A stretch of DNA of 64,000 nt from Vibrio orientalis CIP 102891 = ATCC 33934 (GCF_000176235.1 NZ_ACZV01000005.1:1426001-1490000), one strand, 5' to 3'; counted from the stretch's first letter, positions 18,698 through 27,792 are shown. A program made the numbers and translations. The notes: a model not told the origin generated them from the letters alone.

Positions 18698-19768
18698 ATG
18701 TGTACTGACCATAACTGGATTAATAACGCTGTTCGTAAAATCGAAGCAGATTACCAACGTAGCGCCGATACCCACTTAATCAAACTTGAACTGCCAAGCA
18801 TTGATGGCATCGACGTCTATCTTAAAGATGAAAGTACGCACCCAACGGGTTCTCTTAAACACCGTCTTGCTCGTTCACTGTTCTTATACGCGATCTGTAA
18901 TGGTTGGGTTGGCCCTGAGACAACGATTATTGAATCATCTTCTGGCAGTACTGCGGTATCTGAAGCTTATTTTGCGCGCCTACTTGGCTTGCCATTTATC
19001 GCAGTTATGCCTAAGTGCACTGCACGTAAAAAAATCGAACAAATTGAGTTTTACGGTGGCACAGCACACTTAGTTGATCGCTCAGACCAAATCTATGCAG
19101 AATCTCATCGTTTAGCAGAAGAGCTAAATGGCCACTACATGGATCAATTTACTTACGCGGAACGTGCAACAGACTGGCGTGGTAACAACAATATTGCCAA
19201 TTCAATTTTTAACCAAATGGAAATGGAAGATCACCCAGTGCCAGCATGGGTTGTTATGAGCCCAGGTACAGGCGGTACATCAGCTACTATCGGTCGCTTC
19301 ATCCGTTACCAGCAACACGACACTAAACTGTGTGTGGTTGATCCTGAAAATTCTGTATTCCATGACTACTTTAAAACAGGTAATAAGAACCTGACTGGCG
19401 ATTGCGGAAGCAAAATCGAAGGTATCGGCCGCCCGCGTGTAGAGCCAAGTTTTATTCCTGGTGTTGTAGATGAGATGCGTACTATCCCCGACGCAGCATC
19501 AGTGGCGACTGCACATTGGTTAGAAAAAATGCTTGGTCGTAAAGTCGGCGCTTCAACAGGTACTAACCTATACGGTGTGTTGCAGCTAGCAAGTGAAATG
19601 AAACAACGTGGTGAGAAAGGCTCTATCGTGACACTACTTTGTGACAGTGGCGAGCGCTACCTTGATACTTACTACAACCCAGAGTGGGTAAAAGAGAATA
19701 TTGGTGACCTACAGCCATATGCAGCAAAATTAGAAGCTTTTGAACAAACAGGCCAGATTGAACAATAG
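18698..19768 (+). CDS. PLP-dependent cysteine synthase-fold enzyme, probable L-cysteine desulfhydrase (Cds1-like)
   Basis: A 356-residue fold-type II PLP enzyme. The PLP lysine lies in [11 protein letters not shown] (about residue 51) and the phosphate-binding loop is [10 protein letters not shown] (about 189-198). It resembles the Cds1 group, which degrades cysteine to pyruvate, ammonia and sulfide, more than biosynthetic CysK/CysM: the N-terminus is [20 protein letters not shown] and the C-terminus has [19 protein letters not shown] biosynthetic role is not excluded. AAGGAG stands seven bases before the ATG. It is divergent from a DecR-like Lrp-family regulator, which favours cysteine detoxification. 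Confidence 0.82.
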   Translation: MCTDHNWINNAVRKIEADYQRSADTHLIKLELPSIDGIDVYLKDESTHPTGSLKHRLARSLFLYAICNGWVGPETTIIESSSGSTAVSEAYFARLLGLPFIAVMPKCTARKKIEQIEFYGGTAHLVDRSDQIYAESHRLAEELNGHYMDQFTYAERATDWRGNNNIANSIFNQMEMEDHPVPAWVVMSPGTGGTSATIGRFIRYQQHDTKLCVVDPENSVFHDYFKTGNKNLTGDCGSKIEGIGRPRVEPSFIPGVVDEMRTIPDAASVATAHWLEKMLGRKVGASTGTNLYGVLQLASEMKQRGEKGSIVTLLCDSGERYLDTYYNPEWVKENIGDLQPYAAKLEAFEQTGQIEQ

Positions 19769-19850
19769 AATTTAAAAATGCTTGAGTGAGGGTTTCTTCA
19801 TAAACGCTTGCTCAAGCGAATTACAACAACGTCAGCCTTTGGCATAAAAT

Positions 19851-19877
19851 AAAACCGCGACTCTCGATCGCGGTTTT
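19851..19877. terminator. bidirectional terminator after the Cds1-like gene
   Basis: AAAACCGCGA and TCGCGGTTTT form a perfect ten-pair arm around CTCTCGA. It separates two convergent genes and has T-runs in both directions. A looser GCTTGAG/CTCAAGC pair at 19780-19817 precedes it. Confidence 0.85.
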
Positions 19878-19895
19878 CTTATTTCTAAACAAGGA

Positions 19896-20216
19896 TTAAC
19901 CCTTATTCTGTCTCGCCTCGAAGGCTGCTAACTGCTCTGGCGTTGCTTTAGGTTGATGATTCTGTTTCCACTCATCGTAAGTCATGCCATATACACGCTC
20001 ACGTGCATCATCGATATCCAGATCTAAACCTTGGTTCTCTGCTTCTGCTTTGTACCACTTGCTAAAACAGTTACGGCAGAAGCCAGCCAGAATCATCAGA
20101 TCTATATTCTGCACATCTTTGTTTTCATCGAGGTGAGCTAATAGACGACGAAATGTCGCTGCATCTAGCTTATCTTGTTCTTCTTGAGATAGGTTTTTGT
20201 ATTTAAATTCAGCCAC
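19896..20216 (-). CDS. DUF1244 domain protein
   Basis: A 106-residue soluble helical protein. It matches DUF1244 through GFCRNCFSKWY (two cysteines) and YGMTYDEWK. The family is widespread in proteobacteria and has no established function known to me. Cysteine spacing (C-x2-C within a helix) could bind metal, but this is speculation. It has no operon partner, being bracketed by terminators on both sides. Confidence 0.88.
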   Translation of the reverse strand: MAEFKYKNLSQEEQDKLDAATFRRLLAHLDENKDVQNIDLMILAGFCRNCFSKWYKAEAENQGLDLDIDDARERVYGMTYDEWKQNHQPKATPEQLAAFEARQNKG

Positions 20217-20289
20217 TTTACTTACCTTTATGATTGTAGTTTTACTATATCTATCCTACCAAGCGGACTCGCCTTAGCTCAAATACAAA

Positions 20290-20315
20290 AACGCCCAAGC
20301 GTTAACTTGGGCGTT
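20290..20315 (-). terminator. terminator of the Tim44-like gene
   Basis: AACGCCCAAG and CTTGGGCGTT form a perfect ten-pair stem around six bases. On the minus strand it continues into TTTTTG, 26 bases after the Tim44-like stop. Confidence 0.85.
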
Positions 20316-20340
20316 CGAATTATTGACTGGCGAGGCTAAT

Positions 20341-21219
20341 TTAGCCTTGAATACCAACAATCAACCATGGTGCGTTAGGCGTAGTTAAATCACGCTCTAA
20401 GTGCCAGATGTCAGTGATGTCTTCTTCAATGCCTTCTACAGCATCGCGGTAACGGCCACTGAATTGTAGGCTAAGCTGCGCTTTAGTTGCGTCGTGATCT
20501 GCACGAACAATTTCCGCATCAACATACATCACGTCAGTATGCTGCTCACCGTTTAGTTTCGCGCGTTCCGCTTTCAAATCTTCGTATAGGCTTGGCGACA
20601 CATACTCTTCAATCGTGTGTAACTGATTGTGGTTCCAAGCACCTTGAAGGATGCGGTAGTGTTCACGTGAGCCATTGATGAATGCCGATTGGTCAAAACC
20701 CGGTGGATAGTTGTGTGGTACGTCCGTTTGAGCACCAAAACCGAAGCCACCACCTTGTGGTGCGTTCTGTGGTTGCTCAAAGTTATGTACATTTGGCTGT
20801 TCAAACTTAGGCGCTGAACCACCAAAAGCAGGCTGTTGACGCTGCTGATTCATACTACCCTGCTTCGCCCCAAGCATGGATCGCATTAGCTTGAAGATAA
20901 CAAAGGCAATCAAGCCCATGATAAGAATATCCATAAACTGGATACCTTCAAATGCTCCACCAAAGAACGCAGCTAGTAGACCACCAGCAAGTAAACCACC
21001 AAGTAAACCACCCATTAGGCCTTTCTTGCTAGAACTCTGCGTTTTTGTCGTTTGATCTTTACCAATCGTATTGGTGTTCTGTTGCTGTTGTTTCGGCGCC
21101 GGTGCTGTCTTAAAGCTTTTGCCAAAAGATTTACCACCACCAAACTTTTTCGCCTCAGCGATTGGAGTAATCGCGACTGAGACCATCAGTAGGGCAACAA
21201 GAGAAAAAAGTCGTTTCAT
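20341..21219 (-). CDS. Tim44-like domain membrane protein
   Basis: A 292-residue protein with a cleavable-looking signal peptide (residues 1-23, ending IAEA), a low-complexity Gly/Gln/Lys linker, a Gly-rich hydrophobic stretch (about 68-85), one clear membrane helix (about 92-112, MDILIMGLIAFVIFKLM) and a C-terminal Tim44-type alpha/beta domain (~165-290, ending TTPNAPWLIVGIQG). Bacterial members are linked to the envelope but their job is not settled. Monocistronic, divergent from the TetR gene with 192 bases between. Confidence 0.85.
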   Translation of the reverse strand: MKRLFSLVALLMVSVAITPIAEAKKFGGGKSFGKSFKTAPAPKQQQQNTNTIGKDQTTKTQSSSKKGLMGGLLGGLLAGGLLAAFFGGAFEGIQFMDILIMGLIAFVIFKLMRSMLGAKQGSMNQQRQQPAFGGSAPKFEQPNVHNFEQPQNAPQGGGFGFGAQTDVPHNYPPGFDQSAFINGSREHYRILQGAWNHNQLHTIEEYVSPSLYEDLKAERAKLNGEQHTDVMYVDAEIVRADHDATKAQLSLQFSGRYRDAVEGIEEDITDIWHLERDLTTPNAPWLIVGIQG

Positions 21220-21382
21220 GTTCTTCCTTTTGTGTCTATCAAGGTTATGAATTTATACTTATCTAATCATATTAACCTTAGCTAGCTTATATTCAAACTA
21301 AAACGTCTTGATTACATGTATCAGAATATTGCAAATAATAGCACTGTCAGTTGACGCAATAGGCATCTGATAATTAAAATAT

Positions 21383-21395
21383 TGAACAATGTTCA
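21383..21395. promoter_or_regulatory. candidate TetR-family operator
   Basis: TGAAC-AAT-GTTCA is a perfect 13-base dyad 17 bases before the regulator's ATG. The position is ideal for autorepression of the regulator and its downstream fusion gene. Binding is inferred. Confidence 0.5.
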
Positions 21396-21411
21396 TTTTA
21401 GATAACTTACC

Positions 21412-22002
21412 ATGGCCCGAAGAAACGATCATACTCGCGAAGAGCTTGTTGCTTTAACACTTAATACCGTCAAAGAATTTTTAGCGACTAACTCGCACCA
21501 CGATCTTAGCTTACGAAAGATAGCGAATATGATTGGCTATGTACCGAGTACATTGGTTAACGTTTTTGGTAACTATAACTTACTGCTGCTGCATGCCGTG
21601 GCCCAAACTCTCGATGAACTGACCCAAGAAGCTAATCAAGTGGTAACCAACAGCAAGAACGCTGAAACGGCACTTTATGAGCTGGCCTATTGTTACCACG
21701 ATTTTGCCCAGCGCCACCCTAACCGCTGGCAACTGATCTTCGAACATAATATGAATGGTGAACCACTTCCTGAATGGCAGTCTGCTCGTATTGATTCAAT
21801 GACTGGCATGCTAGAGCACCTGTTAAAAGCTCTGGCACCTAATCGTAGTGAAGCAGAAGTGTTACAAGCAAGTCGTGTATTATGGTCTGGTGTACATGGT
21901 ATTACACTGCTCAGTGTCGACGACAAGTTTTTTGCTGCCGAACCTATTGATGGTAAAGAGCTCATTGAGAACTTACTGTCTAACTACCTAACCAATTGGT
22001 AA
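21412..22002 (+). CDS. TetR/AcrR-family regulator with WHG-type C-terminal domain
   Basis: A 196-residue repressor-like protein. An N-terminal TetR helix-turn-helix spans about residues 8-55 (LSLRKIANMIGYVPSTLVNVFGNYNLL), followed by a ligand-binding helical domain ending with the WSGVHG signature of the TetR C-terminal WHG family. It lies 24 bases upstream of an MFS/acyltransferase fusion gene on the same strand and probably controls it. The perfect dyad just upstream is the obvious binding site. A lysophospholipid or fatty-acyl ligand would fit the partner gene but is not shown. Confidence 0.88.
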   Translation: MARRNDHTREELVALTLNTVKEFLATNSHHDLSLRKIANMIGYVPSTLVNVFGNYNLLLLHAVAQTLDELTQEANQVVTNSKNAETALYELAYCYHDFAQRHPNRWQLIFEHNMNGEPLPEWQSARIDSMTGMLEHLLKALAPNRSEAEVLQASRVLWSGVHGITLLSVDDKFFAAEPIDGKELIENLLSNYLTNW

Positions 22003-22026
22003 ATCCTAAAGGAATAAGGATCACAA

Positions 22027-23898
22027 ATGCCTAATAGTCAGGCTTCGCTTCTTGGGCAAAGGCGCTTCTTGCCCTACTTTATCACTCAATTTTTTGGGGC
22101 GTTCAACGACAATATCTTTAAGAACGTTCTGTTGTTATTTGTCGCATTTGCTGGTGCAGGTACATTACCCGTATCAAGTAATCTATTCATCAACCTAGCA
22201 GCGGGCTTATTCATTCTGCCCTTTTTTCTTTTTTCTGCTTCTGCTGGCGTTCTTGCTGATAAATACGAAAAAGCTTGGTTTATACGCAAGGTTAAACTCG
22301 CTGAAATTGGCATCATGTGCTTAGGCGCGATCGGATTTATTACCGAGAGCTACATCATTCTGCTTATCCTGCTCTTCCTTATGGGAACACAGTCCGCCTT
22401 TTTTGGCCCGGTGAAATACGCCTTACTGCCCCAGCAACTTAAATCGGATGAATTAGTACCTGGTAACGCACTTGTTGAAACAGGAACTTTTCTGGCAATA
22501 CTACTCGGCACATTAGGCGCAGGCATTATTGCTTCGGCAGAGAGTGCTAAATATGTTGCCGCAATTTGTGTGGTGGTATTCGCGGTGCTTGGCTACACTT
22601 CTAGCCGCTCAATCCCTGAAGCACCGGCAAGTGCACCTGATCTCAAATTCCGTTGGCAACCTATAAAACAAACGAAACAGACCATAGCTATAGCCAAAGC
22701 AGATAGAACTATTTTTCAAGCGTTGATGGCGATTAGTTGGTTTTGGTTCCTTGGCGCGGCTTATTTGACGCAGTTTCCTAACTTTACCAAGCTTCACCTT
22801 AACGGCAGTGAAAGTGCGGTTTCATTCTTACTGGCGCTCTTTTCAATTGGTATTGCGATTGGCTCACTCGCCTGTGACAAACTTTCAAACCACCGAATTG
22901 AAGTCGGCATTGTTCCACTCGGTAGTCTTGGCATTACAGTATTTGGCGCACTGATGGCGACCTCTATCCCTGCGACGCTTCCCGACTTTGCTAGCTTTAG
23001 TGATTTTGTTGCGTATCAGTCACTTTGGCCTGTGTTTGCCTACCTGCTACTGCTCGGCGTTTCAGGCGGGATTTTTATTGTTCCGCTTTATGCGCTGATG
23101 CAGCAACGTGCCAAAGAAACTGAACGTGCCCAAGTGATCGCGGGACTAAACATTTTCAACTCCCTATTTATGGTCGGTAGCGCTGTTTTAGGGATTATCT
23201 GTCTAACGATTCTAGAGTTAACCATTCCTCAGCTTTTCTTGTTACTGTCAGTGATGAATCTTTTGATCGCGATTTACCTCTGCCTTCAGGTACCCATTTT
23301 TGTGGTGCGATTCCTGTTGTGGATACTCACTCATACCATGTATCGCGTCACTCATAAGAACCTGCATAACCTGCCGCAAAAAAGTGGTGCATTGCTAGTT
23401 TGCAACCATGTCAGCTATATGGATGCGCTCTTACTCAGCGCGGTATGCCCAAGGTTAATACGTTTCGTCATGGAGGAAGATTACGCCAATTTGCCGCCTT
23501 TAAGACGCTTTTTAAACCGTGCAGGGGTGATCCCAATCTCTGCGACCAACCGACGCTCTATCGTCCGCGCTTTCAATGACGTTGAACAAGCGCTGGCCGA
23601 GGGACACATCGTGTGTATTTTCCCTGAAGGTAAGCTCACCTCCGATGGCGAGATGAACGAGTTCTTACGCGGTATGGATTTGATCCTAAAACGTAGCCCT
23701 GTTCCAGTTATACCTGTGGCCCTAAAAGGGTTATGGGGTAGCTATTTCAGCCGCTATAAAGGATCAGCTTGTAAAGGTTTACCGTCTCGTTTCTGGTCAA
23801 AAATCGAAATAGAAGTCGGGACGCCCGTCGATTCTAGCCTTGCTTCAACCGCTAGCATGCATCAAAAGGTATCTGAGCTGCGCGGTGACTGGCAATAA
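22027..23898 (+). CDS. fusion of LplT-like MFS lysophospholipid transporter and PlsC-type acyltransferase
   Basis: A 623-residue two-domain protein. Residues ~1-420 form about 12 membrane helices of an MFS carrier, with an N-terminus (FGAFNDNIFKN) like LplT, which flips lysophospholipids into the cytoplasm. Residues ~440-610 form a PlsC acyltransferase with the catalytic H-x4-D box (NHVSYMDAL) and FPEGKLT. In E. coli the same steps are split between LplT and Aas. Here the carrier is joined to the acyltransferase, and the acyl-ACP synthetase (AMP-ligase) domain of Aas is missing. The acyl donor must then come from elsewhere. The likely role is uptake and re-acylation of lysophospholipids. The TetR-type gene immediately upstream likely regulates it. 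Confidence 0.88.
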   Translation: MPNSQASLLGQRRFLPYFITQFFGAFNDNIFKNVLLLFVAFAGAGTLPVSSNLFINLAAGLFILPFFLFSASAGVLADKYEKAWFIRKVKLAEIGIMCLGAIGFITESYIILLILLFLMGTQSAFFGPVKYALLPQQLKSDELVPGNALVETGTFLAILLGTLGAGIIASAESAKYVAAICVVVFAVLGYTSSRSIPEAPASAPDLKFRWQPIKQTKQTIAIAKADRTIFQALMAISWFWFLGAAYLTQFPNFTKLHLNGSESAVSFLLALFSIGIAIGSLACDKLSNHRIEVGIVPLGSLGITVFGALMATSIPATLPDFASFSDFVAYQSLWPVFAYLLLLGVSGGIFIVPLYALMQQRAKETERAQVIAGLNIFNSLFMVGSAVLGIICLTILELTIPQLFLLLSVMNLLIAIYLCLQVPIFVVRFLLWILTHTMYRVTHKNLHNLPQKSGALLVCNHVSYMDALLLSAVCPRLIRFVMEEDYANLPPLRRFLNRAGVIPISATNRRSIVRAFNDVEQALAEGHIVCIFPEGKLTSDGEMNEFLRGMDLILKRSPVPVIPVALKGLWGSYFSRYKGSACKGLPSRFWSKIEIEVGTPVDSSLASTASMHQKVSELRGDWQ

Positions 23899-23924
23899 TT
23901 TAGAACTCAAATCGCCAAGTTAAG

Positions 23925-23953
23925 ACATACGTTTAGTTTTTCTAAACGTATGT
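23925..23953. terminator. perfect 12-bp hairpin after the MFS/PlsC fusion gene
   Basis: ACATACGTTTAG (23925-23936), five T residues, then CTAAACGTATGT (23942-23953). The stem is long and perfect but A/T-rich and lacks a T-run after the arm, so termination is likely but not certain. It lies 27 bases past the stop. Confidence 0.55.
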
Positions 23954-23979
23954 TCAATACATTCAGCTCTATTTATCAA

Positions 23980-24010
23980 GGCAATTACGCTACACTGTCA
24001 TGTAATTGCC
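23980..24010. promoter_or_regulatory. 9-bp dyad in the promoter region of the YeiH-type gene
   Basis: GGCAATTAC (23980-23988) faces GTAATTGCC (24002-24010) across 13 bases, with TACACT (a possible -10 box) in between at 23991. The arrangement suggests an operator overlapping the promoter. The regulator is unknown. Confidence 0.45.
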
Positions 24011-24026
24011 TACTATTGTCTTTATA

Positions 24027-24950
24027 ATGAAAAACATAACTAAATACCTCCCTTTCGGTCTTGCTCTCATTGTTTGTATTACGCCTTATGTGTCTTCACC
24101 AACCGCTCTTGTTATTGGATTTTTACTCACATCGTTAGGCCTAGTACCCGCAGATTTAAACCTGTCTAAGTTCACTAAAAAGCTTCTCGCTTATTCCATC
24201 GTTGGACTCGGATTCGGTATTCATTTTGATCAAGCGTTAGCGGTAACGTCTGATGGCATAGGCCTTATTATCGCCACTATTTTTGGTACGCTACTGATAG
24301 GTTGGTGGGTTGCTAAATGGATGAGGCTAAACAAAGAGACAGGATATTTAATTTCGTCAGGAACCGCCATCTGCGGCGGAAGCGCGATTGCGGCTGTATC
24401 ACCTGCGATAAAAGCTGACGACGAGCAAATCGGGTTGGCATTGGCAACGGTATTCGTTCTCAACTCGATTGCATTGTTTATATTCCCCGTTATAGGCCAT
24501 GCGTTAAATCTGGATCAGCATACGTTCGGTACTTGGGCAGCAATCGCGATTCACGATACTTCATCAGTTGTTGGTGCAGCCTCCGCCTATGGTGAAGAGG
24601 CCCTAACCACAGCAACAACACTAAAACTCGCGAGAGCACTGTGGATTATTCCGGTTGCCCTATTTAGTGCGTTCCTATTCCGTAGCGATTCGAAGAAAAT
24701 CACTATCCCATACTTCATCTTGTTTTATTGCGCAGCGATTGCATTCAGTGACTTACTGCCGCAATTTGAAGTCGTTTATCAGGGTATCTTTGATATTGCT
24801 AAGCGTGCGCTGGTGGTATGTTTGTTCTTGATTGGCTGCGGAATTTCAGTAGAGAAGCTGAAGTCTTCCGGCCCTAAACCGTTAATATTCGGTGTGACGC
24901 TATGGGCTTTGATTTCGACCACTTCTTTAGCGTGGCTCACTCTCGCTTAA
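24027..24950 (+). CDS. YeiH/YadS-family putative sulfate exporter (UPF0324)
   Basis: A 307-residue inner-membrane protein with about ten hydrophobic segments. It contains [25 protein letters not shown] and [19 protein letters not shown], strongly typical of the YeiH family. The substrate is not proven; annotation as sulfate exporter comes from family naming only. I prefer ATG 24027 ([10 protein letters not shown]) over a TTG seven codons upstream, though neither has a strong ribosome-binding site. The stop overlaps the stop of a small convergent gene. A LysR gene often accompanies yeiH but none is adjacent here. Confidence 0.85.
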   Translation: MKNITKYLPFGLALIVCITPYVSSPTALVIGFLLTSLGLVPADLNLSKFTKKLLAYSIVGLGFGIHFDQALAVTSDGIGLIIATIFGTLLIGWWVAKWMRLNKETGYLISSGTAICGGSAIAAVSPAIKADDEQIGLALATVFVLNSIALFIFPVIGHALNLDQHTFGTWAAIAIHDTSSVVGAASAYGEEALTTATTLKLARALWIIPVALFSAFLFRSDSKKITIPYFILFYCAAIAFSDLLPQFEVVYQGIFDIAKRALVVCLFLIGCGISVEKLKSSGPKPLIFGVTLWALISTTSLAWLTLA

Positions 24951-25123
24951 AACTCATCAGCATTTGGGATTAGCTTTTTGCGCTTTTGCGTATTGGCACT
25001 TAGAACCAATACGGATACGAGCAAAAACGCAGAAAGCTCAGCCAGAGCTCTAACTAAACCGTCGCTTTGCACGGCGACGACTATCTGCAAAATGACTGCG
25101 ATAACTAGCACTGCTTTTATCAT
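24947..25123 (-). CDS. small two-helix membrane protein, hypothetical
   Basis: A 58-residue frame beginning [18 protein letters not shown], with a second hydrophobic stretch ([18 protein letters not shown]) and a basic KRKK tail. GGAATAAG precedes this ATG; a longer start at 25141 is possible. The pattern of helix, short loop, helix and positive tail looks like a real small membrane protein, not an antisense artefact, and it lies outside other genes. Its stop overlaps the YeiH-type stop convergently. No family recognised. Confidence 0.5.
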   Translation of the reverse strand: MIKAVLVIAVILQIVVAVQSDGLVRALAELSAFLLVSVLVLSANTQKRKKLIPNADEF

Positions 25124-25263
25124 TCTTATTCCAATTTCCATATTAAGCTTAGAGCTATTATGAGTTAGAGTTATAAGATTGATAAATTCATATTTGTACT
25201 ATGAAATTGCCAAATTAACTAAGTTGCTAAGCAAAGTAGTGAATCACTGAGAGTCACTTAGTG

Positions 25264-26631
25264 TCAGACCTGCTTAATTAGCCACTCTTTCACTGACTTT
25301 CTTGACACCTTAATTCCGCTTCGTAACAAGCTCTCAGGCATTGAGTAATAGGCAATTGGCCATTTAAACTTAACTAACGCTTGTTTTAGATAAGCCTCAA
25401 TTTCGCTTTTTTCCAATACAGTGGTAAATGAGCAGATCGCAACAGGACGATGACCAAACTCAACATCGGCGATAGGTACAACGATAGCTTGAGCAATATC
25501 AGGCACCTGCATCAGGGCGGCTTCAATTTCTTCGCAATGAACATTTTCACCACCAGAAATGAACTGGTTATCCGCACGGCCAATGATTTTCAGCTCACCC
25601 GACACCCACTCGCCTAGATCTTTGCTGTCAAACCAACCATTTTCGACAAATGAAGTTAGTTTCCCTTGGCGGTAATAACCCGATGCGAGGGTTTCTCCAC
25701 CGATATAGATCCTCTGCCCTTCCAGTCTCAATTCGCGATTGGGGAGCACTTTGCCCGCACTGTAGTGTTGATCAATACGTTTAGCCGTCACTGTCGAAGC
25801 AGCTTCGGTCATGCCATAGCCCAGCCAAGTTTCGATGCCTTGTTTAGCGGCCTGCTGACTCAGTTCTAAGGCAACATGACTGCCGCCCAGCAATACATGA
25901 CTCAGTGATAAACGCATACGATCGTCAAGTAAGCGCTGTAATTGCGTGGCAACCAATGAGGCATGACTAACACCAACAATATCCGTTGCCAAATCACCGC
26001 TACCCACTTTGATGGTTGCACCGCTATAGAGCCATCGATAGACAATCGCTAAGCCAGAAACGTGGTACATAGGCAAACTAAGTAGCCAAGTATCGCCTTG
26101 CTTATATGTGAACTGCGCTAATAAACCGGACGCTGAAGCGAAATGTTGACCAGAAGTATGAGCAACCGCTTTCGGCGCGCCTGTCGAACCGGATGTAAAA
26201 ACAATTGAAGCGAGGTTATCTGGTTTGTAAGCACTAACTTCTAAGGGCGCTTTATTCTCACCATATCGGATATTACTGATTGGGCTTAGCGCATTTGACT
26301 CAACATTGACCCATACCTTCGCTATCTGCTTCGCTGAATATAAGGTATCAAGTTTGTTGTCTAATTCTGTGCGAGTTTGCGGCATAGTCAGCGCGCAGGT
26401 AACGCCTAACTCTAGACAAGCTAGATAGATAACTAGCTGCTCGAGGTTGTTCTTTCCGACACAAGTAAGCACCTCTCCAGCCTCTAACCCCTGCTGATTC
26501 AAGTGATTTGCTACCTTGGCGACTAAATCATCCAGCTCAGCCCAAGTATAATTTCTATCACAAGTTTCGAGTGCACATAAAGATGGGCTCGTTAGAGCCC
26601 ATTGTTTTAAAAAAGAAAGTTCGCGCTGCAT
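25264..26631 (-). CDS. menE: 2-succinylbenzoate--CoA ligase
   Basis: MenE activates o-succinylbenzoate with ATP and CoA in menaquinone synthesis. The ANL adenylate-forming signatures are present: STGAPKAVAHTSGQ-type P-loop after VFTSGS, GYGMTEAAS, and the hinge/C-terminal SGGENVHCEEIEA. I start it at 26631, where TAATG couples it to the menC stop; an alternative ATG lies four codons upstream at 26643. About 455 residues, normal for MenE. It is the last gene of the menFDHBCE set and no strong hairpin follows before the next gene. Confidence 0.94.
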   Translation of the reverse strand: MQRELSFLKQWALTSPSLCALETCDRNYTWAELDDLVAKVANHLNQQGLEAGEVLTCVGKNNLEQLVIYLACLELGVTCALTMPQTRTELDNKLDTLYSAKQIAKVWVNVESNALSPISNIRYGENKAPLEVSAYKPDNLASIVFTSGSTGAPKAVAHTSGQHFASASGLLAQFTYKQGDTWLLSLPMYHVSGLAIVYRWLYSGATIKVGSGDLATDIVGVSHASLVATQLQRLLDDRMRLSLSHVLLGGSHVALELSQQAAKQGIETWLGYGMTEAASTVTAKRIDQHYSAGKVLPNRELRLEGQRIYIGGETLASGYYRQGKLTSFVENGWFDSKDLGEWVSGELKIIGRADNQFISGGENVHCEEIEAALMQVPDIAQAIVVPIADVEFGHRPVAICSFTTVLEKSEIEAYLKQALVKFKWPIAYYSMPESLLRSGIKVSRKSVKEWLIKQV

Positions 26632-27617
26632 TACGATTGCCATAGCAATGGCTGTTCAGATAAGCCTACAACCGGCAACTCAGAAGAAGGCCATGGGATT
26701 TCAAGCTGCTGAGCAAATAGCCCAACCGTGTCTAGCCCTGGCACTTCATCTGGCAACTGCCAATGCGCAAATCTTGCGAGCTGAGTTAGCCCCAAACTAG
26801 ACTCAATGCTAGAGCTTACCACTGCTTTGATCCCAAGCGATTTCGCTCTATCGATCAACTCAATACAGCGCTCCACTGAACCAATTAGGGTCGGCTTAAT
26901 GACAATGGCTTTAGCACCGTTTAAGTCCTCAAGCTTAAAGTCATCTTTACGAATCGCATGTTGCAGTGTTTCATCCCAAGCGATTGCAATCCCCGTATTG
27001 ATCGCAAATGAAAAGCTATCACCAGGCACCTGACAAGGCTCTTCAATAAAAGCAATTCGGCCACGCAGTGACGGAGCAATTTTTTTCGCAAACTGCTGTG
27101 CTTTCTCTGCGCTCCACGCTCGGTTAGCATCCAAACGTAGCGTCAAGTCAGGAATCGATTCTAAAAATAGGCTGACTAGCATCCCGTCTCGGATAGGTTC
27201 GTATAAGCCAACTTTGATCTTAGCGACTTTCTCCCCTGTCATGGCATTAAGCTTTGGCAGTAATTCATCCGGGTCACCGGAACACAGAGGCGCTGCTTGA
27301 TAGCAACCGTTTGCCGGAAGTTCTTTGTTAAGCTCCAGTTGAGCCATTGAAAGCCCAAATGCGACAGACGGATATAACTCATCAAGTTTTAACTCTGAAC
27401 CTTGTTGCCACAATTCGAGTTGCTCAACGAGTTGCGAGTAAACCTCATCCATGGTTTCTACGCTAAAGCCAGGTAGTGGTGCGATTTCACCTCTACCAAC
27501 ATCACCGCCGGAGCTTAGCTCGACAACAAAACCTTCACGATGTTTTAGCCTTTGTTCACGCAGTATCACGCCACTGTCCATCGGCAATTCATAGCGATAC
27601 AGTTTGGCTGATCTCAT
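26631..27617 (-). CDS. menC: o-succinylbenzoate synthase
   Basis: MenC dehydrates SHCHC to o-succinylbenzoate and belongs to the enolase superfamily. The catalytic framework is visible: KIKVG (acid/base lysine), RLDANRAW, FIEEPC and AWDETLQ metal ligands, and AIVIKPTLIGS (second lysine). The 328 residues fit the gamma-proteobacterial type. It is separated from menB by 175 bases, most of which are an ERIC-like palindrome, while its own 3' end is fused to menE by TAATG. Confidence 0.94.
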   Translation of the reverse strand: MRSAKLYRYELPMDSGVILREQRLKHREGFVVELSSGGDVGRGEIAPLPGFSVETMDEVYSQLVEQLELWQQGSELKLDELYPSVAFGLSMAQLELNKELPANGCYQAAPLCSGDPDELLPKLNAMTGEKVAKIKVGLYEPIRDGMLVSLFLESIPDLTLRLDANRAWSAEKAQQFAKKIAPSLRGRIAFIEEPCQVPGDSFSFAINTGIAIAWDETLQHAIRKDDFKLEDLNGAKAIVIKPTLIGSVERCIELIDRAKSLGIKAVVSSSIESSLGLTQLARFAHWQLPDEVPGLDTVGLFAQQLEIPWPSSELPVVGLSEQPLLWQS

Positions 27618-27680
27618 AGCAATATCCCTTTATATTTTGATTTAAATGTAGCTTGTATTGGATATTTCACCCATTTGTAT

Positions 27681-27786
27681 GTCGATATCTAAGCTATAGC
27701 CGTAAGAGCAACGAGAGGACGCGCAGTTTATAAGCATAAATGAGCATCCTCGACGTAGCTATTGAGGCTAGAGCGACGATATCAAC
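27681..27786. repeat. ERIC-like ~106-bp imperfect palindrome in the men operon
   Basis: The left half (GTCGATATCTAAGCTATAGCC..., with CGAGAGGACGCGCAGTTTAT) and the reverse complement of the right half (GTTGATATCGTCGCTCTAGCC..., with CGAGGATGCTCATTTAT) align over about 50 bases with most positions identical. One long imperfect hairpin results. It fills the menC-menB gap and stops 6 bases after the menB stop codon in genome terms. Size, symmetry and intergenic placement within a transcribed operon match the ERIC/IRU class of non-autonomous repeats found in enterobacteria and vibrios. Family membership needs a database match. Confidence 0.65.
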
Positions 27787-27792
27787 AACAAA

